Assembly: GCA_944326245.1 (NCBI GenBank)
Contig: CALVDF010000004.1
Span: 62,001-126,000 of the forward strand
Reading direction: 5' to 3'
Source: an uncultured Bacteroidales bacterium
GTDB taxonomy: Bacteria > Bacteroidota > Bacteroidia > Bacteroidales > UBA932
Length of the DNA: 64,000 nucleotides
In this document: piece by piece, positions 8,778 through 17,831 of the stretch
Numbering within the stretch: position 1 is the first letter of the stretch
Layout: the number at the start of each line of letters is the position of its first letter
Translations under genes and position numbers: made by a program
The notes under the pieces: model-generated
What the model was told of the DNA's origin: nothing
The model's database searches: none
What the model saw: the letters and a program-made list of their open reading frames with translations, nothing else

Positions 8778-9545
8778 ATGGGACAGAAAATCAACCCTAT
8801 CAGCAACAGAATAGGAATCATCCGCGGCTGGGACTCCAACTGGTACGGCGGGGATGACTATGCAGCCAAGCTGCTCGAAGACTCCAAGATACGTGAGTAC
8901 CTCAATGCCCGTATCTCCAAGGTCAACCTCTCCAAGATCGTCATCGAGAGGACACTCAAGCTCATCACAGTCACTATCCACACTGCCCGTCCGGGTGCCA
9001 TCATCGGCAAAGGCGGCCAGGAGGTAGACAAGCTGAAGGAAGAGCTCAGGAAGATCACCAACAAGGATGTGCAGATCAACATCTTCGAGGTCAAGAGACC
9101 CGAGCTTGATGCCAATATCGTAGCCAACAACATCGCACGTCAGGTGGAGGGCCGCGTTTCATACCGCCGCGCCATCAAGATGGCTGTTGCCAGCACCATG
9201 CGCATGGGCGCCGAGGGTATCAAGGTCCTCATCAGCGGCCGTCTCGGCGGAGCTGAAATGGCCCGCAAGGAGCTCTACAAGGAAGGACGTACCCCTCTGC
9301 ACACATTCCGTGCCGACATCGACTACGCACTCGCAGAGGCCCACACCAAGGTAGGTGTTCTGGGTATCAAGGTATGGATCTGCAACGGTGAGGTATATGG
9401 CAAGCGTGACCTTTCTCCCAATGTAGGCAACGTTGCAAAGCCTACTTCAGGAGCAGGTGAGCGCCGTGACGACCGTCGCGGACGCGGAGGCCGCCGCCGT
9501 GACCGCCGTCCCCGCGGAGGCAACCGCGACAACGCAGCAGAGTAA
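8778..9545 (+). CDS. rpsC: 30S ribosomal protein S3
   Basis: Small-subunit protein at the mRNA entry channel with helicase-like activity. The 255 residues contain the KH domain with [17 protein letters not shown] (about 70-85) and the C-terminal S3 domain through [13 protein letters not shown]. The end is a basic arginine/glycine-rich tail of about 35 residues ([16 protein letters not shown]). It is the last gene of the operon here; a terminator follows 25 bases later, where rplP, rpmC and rpsQ would be expected. Confidence 0.97.
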   Translation: MGQKINPISNRIGIIRGWDSNWYGGDDYAAKLLEDSKIREYLNARISKVNLSKIVIERTLKLITVTIHTARPGAIIGKGGQEVDKLKEELRKITNKDVQINIFEVKRPELDANIVANNIARQVEGRVSYRRAIKMAVASTMRMGAEGIKVLISGRLGGAEMARKELYKEGRTPLHTFRADIDYALAEAHTKVGVLGIKVWICNGEVYGKRDLSPNVGNVAKPTSGAGERRDDRRGRGGRRRDRRPRGGNRDNAAE

Positions 9546-9570
9546 TTCATTCTCAATACTTGTTTGACCG

Positions 9571-9606
9571 ACCGCTCCGGACTGATGCCCGGGGCGGTTG
9601 TTTTTT
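9571..9606 (+). terminator. Rho-independent terminator after rpsC
   Basis: ACCGCTCCGG (9571-9580) pairs with CCGGGGCGGT (9589-9598) with one G-T pair, followed by TTGTTTTTT. A ten-base stem with a strong T tract should end the operon after rpsC. Confidence 0.9.
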
Positions 9607-9702
9607 CCACCTCCTGTGCATGTGTCTCCGCTTCAGTGCCTCATCTCCAGCGCTCCATTCCAGTGCCTTTACTCGAAAGCCTCTCGTCTCCATGCGCCTC
9701 AC

Positions 9703-10089
9703 AGTCTGTAAGCGCATATTCTTTATATCTGCGTGTAATTCATTCATTTACGAAAATCAGCTCTCTACAGACTCATACGAACTTTTTTCCAGAAACCACT
9801 CCACAGCGGTTATAACCTCCCTTGAGCCCCAGTTGCCCCCTGTGTCTGTTATCCCACATTTTTCGTTATCTACCTGATTTTTCTATATTTGCGTCCTTTC
9901 CGCCTTTTACAGACTGCCCTGATACCCGGCAAGTCTGTAAAGCGGTTGCTTGCATAACTCGCTGCTTGTCAGTATACTGTGTCCGTCATTGAAAAACAGA
10001 CTGAGAAGGTCAAAAACACCATACCCTTTCCACAGCTGTTGCAGCGCATCTATTTTCCAGATGTCATACATTTTAACCAAGCAGTCTGT
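9703..10089. repeat. Cluster of ACAGACT/AGTCTGT motifs, REP-like, in gene-free DNA
   Basis: The 880-bp stretch 9546-10428 has no convincing gene. It contains six exact copies of ACAGACT or its complement: 9703-9709(-), 9767-9773(+), 9909-9915(+), 9932-9938(-), 9996-10002(+) and 10083-10089(-). One pair forms a hairpin, TTTACAGACTGCC (9906-9918) against GGCAAGTCTGTAAA (9928-9941) with one bulge. Another copy sits in the loop of a small ATGCGC/GCGCAT hairpin near 9691-9716. The cluster lies beside a REP-associated transposase-like gene. Downstream of 10090 nothing further is recognised. Confidence 0.55.
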
Positions 10090-10428
10090 AGCATGGCAGC
10101 ACCACCTATTTTGCTTATTTCCAGAAGATTGACCATATTTAAAAATTACAGACACTTGGAAAGGACGCAGCACCAGTCAGGACACAATCACCCGCCCGGG
10201 CATACAAAGCCGGACCGCCCAAAAATTTTTCAAACGCACCTGCCTTGGCCTTCAGTCGATTGCGCTCAACCACGCAAACTTTTTTACCGAACTGGCAACC
10301 CGCATTTCCCAAAACCGAATCATTTGCCTACCTTTGTCCACAAGTGAAACGGCAAAGGCAACCCAGCCAACCAGCCGGAACACCGAACTAAAACACTAAA
10401 CACAAAGTAAGCTTAGAGGGGACTGAAC

Positions 10429-11319
10429 ATGAAAAACACCTGCGTATATCATCTGTGCGTGTCCTGCAAGAAGGGTCTGATGTTCAGAGGCCGCCGGGAC
10501 TACATCCGTTTCATCAACAACATGGCGCTGCTGGCGTATAAATACCACATACGCATACTCGCTTTCGCCGTGATGTCCAACCACTACCACATCGGCATCA
10601 TGGCCGATGACTTCGAGCAGTTCTTCAGAAGCCTGAAGGTCAGCTATTCGAACTACTATTTCCACAAGTACGGAGTCAGTCTGCCGCGTATGTCATGTTT
10701 CGTTCAGGAAGCCGTCGGCAATCTGCACATTGTCACGCTCATAGCCTACATCCTGCGAAACCCTGTCCACCACGGAATCGTAGGGCATCCGTTCGCCTAC
10801 CCGTATTCATCAGCCGGATGTTATTTTGCGTACAATGGTTCGCTGTACAGCATCGGGCGTGCGCCTGTTATCAAGCGGGAGAAGACTTATTTGCCGGAGG
10901 GGTATAGAGGTGACCGGGAGGGAATGATAGATCCGATGAGCATTGTGGATTTCCGTATGGTGGAAACTCTGTTTGGAACTTCTGGCAGGTTTATGTATTT
11001 TATCACCAGATATTCCGGCCCTAAGTGGGAGAAGGAGCAGACAGATGAGAATGCTTCAGTTGCACCTGTGACACTCAGTACTGTTGAAGGGAGTGATACG
11101 GATTTGGACAGTTGCCTGAAATATGAGAGAGGCCATGGACATCTGCTGGTTCCGGATCAGTTGCTGTGCGAGTGGGTGGATAGTGAGGTGGTGCCTGGGT
11201 TAGGGTGCTGCAGTTTCACGCAGTTGGGCTGGGGGCAGGCTACAGAAGTACAGAGGATGCTGCGCTCTCAGTGGAAAATAACTCAGGAGCAGGCGGAGAG
11301 ATGCTTGTTTCATACCTAA
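10429..11319 (+). CDS. HUH/Y1 transposase-family protein, RAYT-like
   Basis: Single-strand DNA nuclease of the IS200/REP-associated tyrosine transposase group (Y1_Tnp domain), 296 residues. The HUH motif is SNHYHIG (His52, His54), and the catalytic tyrosine is probably one of Tyr73/76/77 in the helix VSYSNYYFHKYG. A conserved YILRNPV helix follows near 125. The part after residue 175 is not recognised. There are no IS ends and no second ORF, so it looks like a domesticated RAYT rather than an active IS200. The ACAGACT motifs upstream may be its substrate. It lies 20 bases before the PfkB gene. Confidence 0.8.
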   Translation: MKNTCVYHLCVSCKKGLMFRGRRDYIRFINNMALLAYKYHIRILAFAVMSNHYHIGIMADDFEQFFRSLKVSYSNYYFHKYGVSLPRMSCFVQEAVGNLHIVTLIAYILRNPVHHGIVGHPFAYPYSSAGCYFAYNGSLYSIGRAPVIKREKTYLPEGYRGDREGMIDPMSIVDFRMVETLFGTSGRFMYFITRYSGPKWEKEQTDENASVAPVTLSTVEGSDTDLDSCLKYERGHGHLLVPDQLLCEWVDSEVVPGLGCCSFTQLGWGQATEVQRMLRSQWKITQEQAERCLFHT

Positions 11320-11338
11320 TGATAATTTGTTGTAAGTC

Positions 11339-12397
11339 ATGAAAACAGAGTATATAGTCGGAATAGGTGAGCTGCTTTGGGATGTTCTGCCCGATGGACG
11401 CAGGCTGGGCGGAGCACCTGCCAATTTTGCTTATCATGTGTCTCAGTTTGGACTGAAGTCCGTGGTTGTCAGCGCAGTCGGAAGAGATGAGGCCGGGGAT
11501 GCGGCTGTGAGGGAACTGGAAGCCATGTCAGCTCATCCATTTCCGGATTCTGAGTCTGATCGGTCAGATGGGAGCTGGTATTCAGCGGAATCAGGGCTGC
11601 CGGTGAAATCAGGGCTGCCGGTGAAATCGGTGACATCATGGCTTGTTTCCGGAGGATTCTATACCTTGATTGATAAAGTTGATTCTCCGACCGGTACCGT
11701 AGACATCAGGCTGGATGCAGCCGGCGTCCCTCAATACGATATCCGGATGCCGGTGGCATGGGACTCTATTTCATGGACTCCGGCTCTGAGGCAGCTTGCT
11801 TCCCGGACCAGAGCTGTGTGCTTCGGAACTCTCTCCCGCCGCAGTCCTGTGTCAAGACGTACTATTTCCGAATTTGTCGATGCGGTTCCCCGTGTGGAAG
11901 GATATTGGCGTATACTCGATATCAATCTCCGCCAGCAGTTCTATGGCCGTGACATTGTCCTCCATGCTCTGAGCCAGTGCAATGTCTTGAAGATTAACGA
12001 TGAGGAACTCGCTGTCCTTTCCGGAATGCTTTCTCTGTCAGGAGATGATATCCTCTCCTTGTGCAGAGATATCATGCAGCGGTACGGTTTGAAAATCCTG
12101 ATTCTGACCTGTGGCGTGCGTGGAAGCTATGTGTTTTCATCCATTGGCCGGGATGTTTCCTTTATCGGGACACCGAAGGTGGTAGTGGCTGATACTGTCG
12201 GTGCTGGGGACTCTTTTACGGCTGCGTTCACATCTGCCCTGATCCGCGGTCTGCCTATTCCGGACGCGCACCGTCTTGCAGTGAATGTCTCCGCCTACGT
12301 ATGTACCTGTCAAGGGGCAATGCCGCCTCTACCTGAGGATCTCCGGTCCATGCGTTCGGGGACAGAAGAGGTTGTCATGGGGCTATCTGAACTTTAG
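11339..12397 (+). CDS. PfkB-family carbohydrate kinase (fructokinase-like)
   Basis: Phosphorylates a sugar, probably fructose, with ATP in the cytoplasm. The 352-residue protein has the N-terminal motif GELLWDVLPDGRRLGGAPANFAYH split over the first 35 residues and the C-terminal ribokinase signature DTVGAGDSFTAAF, whose Asp is the catalytic base. An insertion around residues 65-100 holds a perfect 18-bp tandem duplication (11591-11608 and 11609-11626), giving SGLPVK twice in frame; this part is probably a flexible loop. Its last codons lie inside the first 69-bp repeat unit, which therefore supplies the stop region. Confidence 0.88.
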   Translation: MKTEYIVGIGELLWDVLPDGRRLGGAPANFAYHVSQFGLKSVVVSAVGRDEAGDAAVRELEAMSAHPFPDSESDRSDGSWYSAESGLPVKSGLPVKSVTSWLVSGGFYTLIDKVDSPTGTVDIRLDAAGVPQYDIRMPVAWDSISWTPALRQLASRTRAVCFGTLSRRSPVSRRTISEFVDAVPRVEGYWRILDINLRQQFYGRDIVLHALSQCNVLKINDEELAVLSGMLSLSGDDILSLCRDIMQRYGLKILILTCGVRGSYVFSSIGRDVSFIGTPKVVVADTVGAGDSFTAAFTSALIRGLPIPDAHRLAVNVSAYVCTCQGAMPPLPEDLRSMRSGTEEVVMGLSEL

Positions 12398-12746
12398 CGA
12401 TTGTGGTATCTTGTTGATGTATATGGGTTTATGTGAAAATACCCGGTTCAGATCACCAGGGGAATGCAGGGGATACAATGGGCGTTTTCTGGTCGTGATG
12501 TAATGGTAAAAGGGAAAATGTGGTTCCGGGGTATCTGTGAGGGGGAGTAGCGGAGTCATGTGGGGAGAAAGCTGCGGATTAGTCAGGTTAATCTGAACTT
12601 GAATGATATAAGTAAATTGTTGATATGTGGTCAGTTGTTGATGTGTCGCCGGTTCAGATACAGGAGGCGGCAGCATTATCTGAACCTTGAAAAATCTCAC
12701 ATCCTACTGATGTATATGGAGTTACGCAAATGGTTAAAGTTCAGAT
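12385..12746. repeat. Three 69-bp units bounded by ATCTGAAC / GTTCAGAT
   Basis: Units lie at 12385-12453, 12591-12659 and 12678-12746. Each is exactly 69 bp, begins with ATCTGAAC and ends with its inverse complement GTTCAGAT. Inside they are diverged but align without gaps: a TTGTTGAT/CTACTGAT core starts at unit position 27, and TGATGTATATGG is shared by the first and third. Two of the three have CCGGTTCAGAT at the right end. No ORF of note is inside. The gap 12398-13085 otherwise holds only a terminator; open frames across it look random. Confidence 0.75.
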
Positions 12747-12994
12747 GCTGTCTGCGGCGTCTTCCCGAATTCGGTCAGTGTCATTTTCCGGATGGACATG
12801 AACAGGCTCAACAAATGGAAGACCTGTCCGGCAAAGAGAATGGAAGGTCCTGTGCACCTGTCCAAATTCCTCAATGTGACAGTCACCCTTCAGAGCCGGA
12901 GAGCTGCGCTGCGCAATCCGGTAGGCTCGATGTTCGCGGAGTGAGGCGGAATGAGCGTGATTTTGTTTTGGAGACCGGGTGTCTGAGAAAGAAA

Positions 12995-13018
12995 GACGGC
13001 CGCTTTTGTGCGGCCGTC
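12995..13018 (-). terminator. Terminator of the BACON lipoprotein gene
   Basis: Perfect nine-base stem GACGGCCGC (12995-13003) and GCGGCCGTC (13010-13018) with a six-base loop. On the minus strand it is followed by TTTCTTTCTC, 70 bases after the stop at 13086. Confidence 0.8.
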
Positions 13019-13085
13019 CTTGTTCTCACGTACCTGTCTTGTACGGGATTGTTGGTTTCCGGAGATCCGGAGTAATCGCAGTTTA

Positions 13086-14462
13086 TTATGAGGCGGCGTT
13101 ATATGTCACATGGTGGGTATTTCCTTCCACGTCAGTTAAAACAGCATCCATAATCATGGTGTCTCCTTCGTATGTTATGGTTATGGTTCCTTCCGCAAGC
13201 TTACAGTTCACAATGACATTGCCTGATTCATCCTCTATCCTTGTCGAGGAGTAACCAGAGCTGGCAGTCATATCTTCTCCACCGTTCGCTGTCATTGTAT
13301 ATGTGCCGGCAGGAGGCATAGAAGTGTCACTGTTAGCATAGATGTCAAGAACATAGCGTGCAGTTCCGTAAGCATCCCCCTCAGTGTCTGACATTGTTAT
13401 GTAATAATTGCACGGAGTACCTCCATAATTGATAATATTGAGGTATATCATCTCGTATTCGAAGTCGTATCCCTGAACGGGCGGTTCGTTTGCCTCCTGT
13501 ACGGCATCGATGGACTCGCTGACAGTCTCAGTTCCGTTGTAAGTGTATGTTACCGTGATTGTAGCCTGTCTTTCCCCGTCAGTGTCATTTGCAGCTGCGC
13601 TGAAAGTTATGACCCCTTCTGTATCGCAGTTGATGTCTGTAATCCAACCGGCATCCCCTGCGTCCGCAGATATGCTTCCATCCTCAGTGGGGTCTGTGAT
13701 TTCGTACGCAATGGTATATGAGCCTCCGTCCGCGGCCAGAGTCAAGGGACCTTCTGTAGCAATGGTGATTGTGGGTACAGGTTCTTCACCCGGCTGCTGG
13801 GATACAGTTATTGCATCGCTGGCAGTCTCAGTTCCATTGTAAGTGTATGTTACTTTGACTATAGCCTGTCTTTCCCCGTCAGTGTCATTTGCAGCTGCGC
13901 TGAAAGTTATGACCCCTTCTGTATCGCAGTTGATGTCTGTAATCCAACCGGCATCCCCTGCGTCCGCAGATATGCTTCCATCCTCAGTGGGGTCTGTGAT
14001 TTCGTACGCAATGGTATATGAGCCTCCGTCCGCGGCCAGAGTCAAGGGATCTTCTGTGGTAATGGTGATTGTGGGTACAGGCTCTTCACCCGGCTGCTGG
14101 GATACATTTACTACGGCATTGACGGTCTTGTTTTCGCCGTAAGTGTATATGAGCGATATAGTGCCCTCGCGGGACTCTTCAGTCTCATTGGCCTCGACAC
14201 TGAAACTGACCTCGCTATCGGTAATAGTGAAATCGCTCATCCATGTGTCAGACTCGGACGGTTTTGCAGTGAGATAGCCGTTTTCTACAGAGTTTTCTAT
14301 CCTGTAGGCGAAACTGGCAGTTCCCCCTGCGGGAGGAAGCTCTATGATGGCCTCATTGTCAACGTTGATGATGGGATCTGGTAACTTCTGTTCTTCTTTA
14401 TCACAGCCAGCCAGAAGAAGGGCTGTGATTGCCATTGCGGCCGTAATTCTTAATCTTTTCAT
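13086..14462 (-). CDS. BACON-repeat lipoprotein
   Basis: Exported lipoprotein of 458 residues with lipobox LLLAGC (Cys20). It is made of three BACON-like beta domains of about 100 residues, each with the pattern 'ADGGSYTIAYEI...W.......V.FS..AN....R...V...Y' and separated by SQQPGEEPVPTI linkers. These are followed by a different C-terminal domain of about 135 residues that ends with a beta-rich EGTITITYEGD segment. Domains two and three are nearly identical because of a 300-bp tandem duplication. BACON domains often bind glycans or mucin in Bacteroidetes surface proteins; no enzyme motif is visible. A TACCTTTG -7 element lies at 14531-14524. Transcribed alone. Confidence 0.85.
   Translation of the reverse strand: MKRLRITAAMAITALLLAGCDKEEQKLPDPIINVDNEAIIELPPAGGTASFAYRIENSVENGYLTAKPSESDTWMSDFTITDSEVSFSVEANETEESREGTISLIYTYGENKTVNAVVNVSQQPGEEPVPTITITTEDPLTLAADGGSYTIAYEITDPTEDGSISADAGDAGWITDINCDTEGVITFSAAANDTDGERQAIVKVTYTYNGTETASDAITVSQQPGEEPVPTITIATEGPLTLAADGGSYTIAYEITDPTEDGSISADAGDAGWITDINCDTEGVITFSAAANDTDGERQATITVTYTYNGTETVSESIDAVQEANEPPVQGYDFEYEMIYLNIINYGGTPCNYYITMSDTEGDAYGTARYVLDIYANSDTSMPPAGTYTMTANGGEDMTASSGYSSTRIEDESGNVIVNCKLAEGTITITYEGDTMIMDAVLTDVEGNTHHVTYNAAS
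13543..14142. repeat. 300-bp in-frame tandem duplication inside the BACON gene
   Basis: 13543-13842 and 13843-14142 differ at only a few positions over 300 bp, that is exactly 100 codons, equal to one BACON domain plus linker. The near identity points to a recent duplication or ongoing gene conversion, so copy number may vary between strains. Confidence 0.9.
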
Positions 14463-14625
14463 TTTGGCTTATTTATAGTGAATGTAAGTATCATCGGTAA
14501 AACTTCAGTGGCGCATCTTGTGTCAAAGGTACGAATAATTATTGAAACTCTGAAAATCTGCTGGCAGAATTATTTCAAAAATCAGAAGTAAGAAAGGCTG
14601 GAAAAAGAGAGGGAACTTGTCGGTG

Positions 14626-14664
14626 AAAAAAGGCCGGCCCCAGGATATGTACCTGCGGCCGGCC
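14626..14664 (-). terminator. Terminator of the export operon
   Basis: GGCCGGCCCCAGG (14632-14644) pairs with CCTGCGGCCGGCC (14652-14664) with one mismatch. On the minus strand T tract TTTTTT follows, 32 bases after the stop of the ABC ATPase gene. Confidence 0.85.
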
Positions 14665-14695
14665 GGTGAATGTGTTATGAGATCAGACTTGAGTT

Positions 14696-15376
14696 CTAGA
14701 GTTCGTTCTTGACGTCGGTTACAATGCTTCCGTCGAAGAGGTTGATGACTCTCTGGGCATAGCTTGAGTCTTTGATGGAGTGGGTTACCATGAGGATGGT
14801 GGTACCTTCGCGGTTGAGTTCGGTGAGGAGTTCCATTACCTCTTTACCGTTCTTGGAGTCGAGGTTACCTGTGGGCTCGTCGGCGAGGATGAGCTTGGGG
14901 TTGGAGACTACTGCACGGGCGATGGCGACTCTCTGCTGCTGACCTCCGGAGAGCTGCTGGGGGAAGTGGGTGGCACGGTGGGCGATGTTCATGCGCTTGA
15001 GGATGTCGTTTACCATCTGTTTGCGCTGGGATGCCTTTACCTTGAGGTAGATGAGCGGAAGCTCCACATTCTCGAACACATTGAGCTCGTCGATGAGGTT
15101 GAAGCTCTGGAAGACGAAGCCGATGTTGCCTTTGCGGTACTGTGTGCGCTCCTTTTCCTTGAGTGAGCCGACTTCCTTGCCGAGAAGTTCGTATTTGCCT
15201 GAGGTGGGGTTGTCCAGCAGGCCGAGGATGTTGAGGAGTGTGGATTTGCCGCATCCCGAAGGACCCATGACGGCGACGAATTCTCCCTGCTTGATGTCAA
15301 ATGAGACGTTGTTGAGGGCTACTGTTTCGATTTCTTCGGTGCGGAACACCTTGCATAAGTTTTCTACGTGTATCAT
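14696..15376 (-). CDS. ABC transporter ATPase, MacB/LolD type
   Basis: ATP-binding subunit of 226 residues that drives a FtsX-like permease pair. All motifs are intact: Walker A GPSGCGKST (38-46), Q-loop FVFQSFNLI, signature LSGGQQQRVAIARA, Walker B LILADEPTGNLDS and the switch His in MVTHS. It is the last gene of the five-gene minus-strand operon TolC, adaptor, permease, permease, ATPase. It probably serves both permeases, exporting a drug, lipoprotein or peptide from the inner membrane or periplasm. The substrate is not predictable. Confidence 0.93.
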   Translation of the reverse strand: MIHVENLCKVFRTEEIETVALNNVSFDIKQGEFVAVMGPSGCGKSTLLNILGLLDNPTSGKYELLGKEVGSLKEKERTQYRKGNIGFVFQSFNLIDELNVFENVELPLIYLKVKASQRKQMVNDILKRMNIAHRATHFPQQLSGGQQQRVAIARAVVSNPKLILADEPTGNLDSKNGKEVMELLTELNREGTTILMVTHSIKDSSYAQRVINLFDGSIVTDVKNEL

Positions 15377-15423
15377 AGCGTTTGGAATTTAAATGATTTT
15401 TCAGTTGGTTTTAATCTGTAAAG

Positions 15424-17775
15424 TTATTCGTTTTTAAGTGAAAGTACGGGGTTGCGGAGGGCGGCCCTGCGGCTCTGCAGTGTTACTGTAGCGACTGTTA
15501 TGAGTCCGATGATGAGCAGGGCTACGAGGAATATCCATACGGGTATGGGGCTCTGGTAGGGGAAGGTGGATACCCATGACCGGATGATCACCACTGCAAG
15601 GGGTATGGATATCACGAAGCAGATGAGGGTGATGCTCAGGTAATAGCGGTTGAGCATCGTGAGGATTTCAGCTACGGATGCACCGTGTACCCTGCGTACG
15701 GCTATCTCCTTGCGGCGGAACTGGGTCTCGAAGTAGACAAGACCGAGGATACCGATGACTGATATGAGCAGCGATATGATGGCTGCTACAGTGATGAGGC
15801 TGTTGAGCCTGTCCTCTTTCTGGTAGAGTTTGCCTATCGTGGCGTCCAGGAAGTGGATGTCCATGGCAGATGTGTCTATGGTAGGGTCAAGCTCCGCGCA
15901 CTTCTCACGGATGTACCTGAATGTCTCCTGGATGTGGCCAGGCCGGATTTTGGCGTAGCATACCGTGAGCGGCCACCAAGGCTCTGAACCGAAGTTGTAG
16001 AGGACTATGGGTTTTATGCTGTACTGCAGCGGCTGGAAGTTGAAGTTCCTGACAATGCCTACAATCTCCGCAGGCATGTCGTCTCCCTGATGTCCTGTGA
16101 ATTTGAGACCGATCCGGAGGAAGGGGTATTTGGTCATGAAGGCCTGGTTGACGATGAACGTTCCGTTGGGGTTCAGGTTGTCCGATTCGGTGAAATCACG
16201 GCCTTCAGTTATGTGAAGCCCGAAGAACGGTATGAAGTTGTAGTCTACAGGAAGACAGTCCATCTGTACTCTCTGTCCCTGATATTCACGTCCCCATCCC
16301 ATCTTGCCCTGGGACACGAGCTGGTTGCCGGCAAAGGTGACGTCGGTGATGTCGGGGTTTTCCAGAAGCAGCTGCTTGAGGGTCTCGCGGCTGTTGCCGA
16401 TGCGGTTGTTTGTGAAGAATTCCACTATCTGCTCGCGCTCAAAGCCCATGTCGAAGCTTTTCATGTACTTGACCTGTACTGTGATGAACAGGGAGCAGAG
16501 GATAAGGATGAACGATATTACATACTGGAAACCTACGAGGAAGGAGCGGAGTCTGCGTCCTTTGGCCGAGAGGGAGAAGGAGCCCTTGAGGACCATTGCA
16601 GGATTGAACGATGTGCTGTATCGTGCAGGGAATATGCCGGCGATGAAGGCTGTCAATACTGCTGTGGCCAGGCCGATGAGGACGATGGGCATGTTGTCTG
16701 CCACTTTCAGTGATCCGGATATGTAGGAAGCAAAGGATGAAGTGGCTGTCAGGGACATCACGCCGAGGCTGAGGGCAAAGGCTATGATGACTACTGCGAG
16801 CGCACTGTACAGCTGGCTTCTTATCTGCTGTCCGCGGGTGGATCCGATTACCCTTTTGGTGTTGATGCTCTTGATGGTAAACGGTACGGATGCCATCGCG
16901 AAGTTCACGAAATTGATGATGGCGATGATAAGTACCAGTATGGATACTGTGAGCAGGGTCATGGTTACGGAGCGGTTGCCCTTGCCCATGTTGTCCCCCT
17001 GTATGTCACGGGCGAAGTAGGCTTCGTGCAGATGGTTCAGCCTGATGTCGATATTGTCTTTGTACTCTTCCCCGTATATTTCTGACTTGAGGGAGTCCAG
17101 CAGGGGCTGTACCCCGTCGAAAGTCCTCATTCTGATGTAGCAGGGGAAACTCCACTCTGAACCGTTGTTGATGGATTCGTCGCCGATGTTGATCAGCAGT
17201 TCGTTGTCGACGCTGGAATTGGACGGGAAGTCCTTGTAGACTGCCACTATGCGGAAAGGGACTGCCTGCGGCGAATCAACCTGGATATCCTTGCCTACAG
17301 GGGATTGCCTGCCGAACATTTTGGCAGCTGCGCTCTGGGATATGACTGCGGTCCCGGGTGCACGGTATCCGGATGTGTCGCCTTCGATGAATTCGAAGGG
17401 GAATACGCGCAGCAGATCGAAGTCGGTCTGGGCATAGGTGAGCGTGATACCGGGCATTTCCGTACCTGCCTCCTTGAAGTTGTCCCAGGCACCGTTCTTA
17501 TAGTACCTGTAGCAGGCTACTGCTTCGGCCTGCGGAAAGAAGGTCTTGAGATATTCAATCAATGGTCTTGATACCTGTACTCCGTATGTTCCGGGAGAAG
17601 TAGGATCTGAATACTCAAGCCTTACTATCTTGTCGGTGTCCCGGTAGCCAAGGTCGTAGGTGGTGTCGTAGACCACCTGCACCGTCAGTATCAGGAATAC
17701 CGAGAAAGCCAGTGTAAGCCCCACGATATTGAGTGCTGTGGAGAAGATCTTGTGTCTGTTGATTCTGATATTCAT
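15424..17775 (-). CDS. ABC transporter permease, FtsX/MacB_PCD type (1)
   Basis: Inner-membrane permease of 783 residues with the MacB layout in duplicate: a first TM helix near 15-35, a periplasmic MacB_PCD domain to about 270, three TM helices near 285-400, a second TM and periplasmic domain (about 425-650) and three terminal TM helices. The FtsX signature appears near the C-terminus (EIAVRRVHGAS). It is a paralog of the neighbouring permease at 17832 with low similarity, and the two probably pair. It lies 47 bases upstream of the ATPase gene. Confidence 0.9.
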   Translation of the reverse strand: MNIRINRHKIFSTALNIVGLTLAFSVFLILTVQVVYDTTYDLGYRDTDKIVRLEYSDPTSPGTYGVQVSRPLIEYLKTFFPQAEAVACYRYYKNGAWDNFKEAGTEMPGITLTYAQTDFDLLRVFPFEFIEGDTSGYRAPGTAVISQSAAAKMFGRQSPVGKDIQVDSPQAVPFRIVAVYKDFPSNSSVDNELLINIGDESINNGSEWSFPCYIRMRTFDGVQPLLDSLKSEIYGEEYKDNIDIRLNHLHEAYFARDIQGDNMGKGNRSVTMTLLTVSILVLIIAIINFVNFAMASVPFTIKSINTKRVIGSTRGQQIRSQLYSALAVVIIAFALSLGVMSLTATSSFASYISGSLKVADNMPIVLIGLATAVLTAFIAGIFPARYSTSFNPAMVLKGSFSLSAKGRRLRSFLVGFQYVISFILILCSLFITVQVKYMKSFDMGFEREQIVEFFTNNRIGNSRETLKQLLLENPDITDVTFAGNQLVSQGKMGWGREYQGQRVQMDCLPVDYNFIPFFGLHITEGRDFTESDNLNPNGTFIVNQAFMTKYPFLRIGLKFTGHQGDDMPAEIVGIVRNFNFQPLQYSIKPIVLYNFGSEPWWPLTVCYAKIRPGHIQETFRYIREKCAELDPTIDTSAMDIHFLDATIGKLYQKEDRLNSLITVAAIISLLISVIGILGLVYFETQFRRKEIAVRRVHGASVAEILTMLNRYYLSITLICFVISIPLAVVIIRSWVSTFPYQSPIPVWIFLVALLIIGLITVATVTLQSRRAALRNPVLSLKNE

Positions 17776-17831
17776 TGTTGTTTTGTTTTATATGAATTCC
17801 AATAAACCGTAACGTAAAGTAAATATATGCA

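Noticed and set aside
10429..11319. Complete IS200/IS605 insertion sequence
   Set aside because: There is no tnpB and no subterminal hairpin pair near the ends; the protein is longer than IS200 TnpA and fits a RAYT-like stand-alone gene better.
12560..13075. Possible 171-codon gene between PfkB and BACON genes
   Set aside because: It runs over two 69-bp repeat units and the terminator hairpin and shows no protein-like composition.
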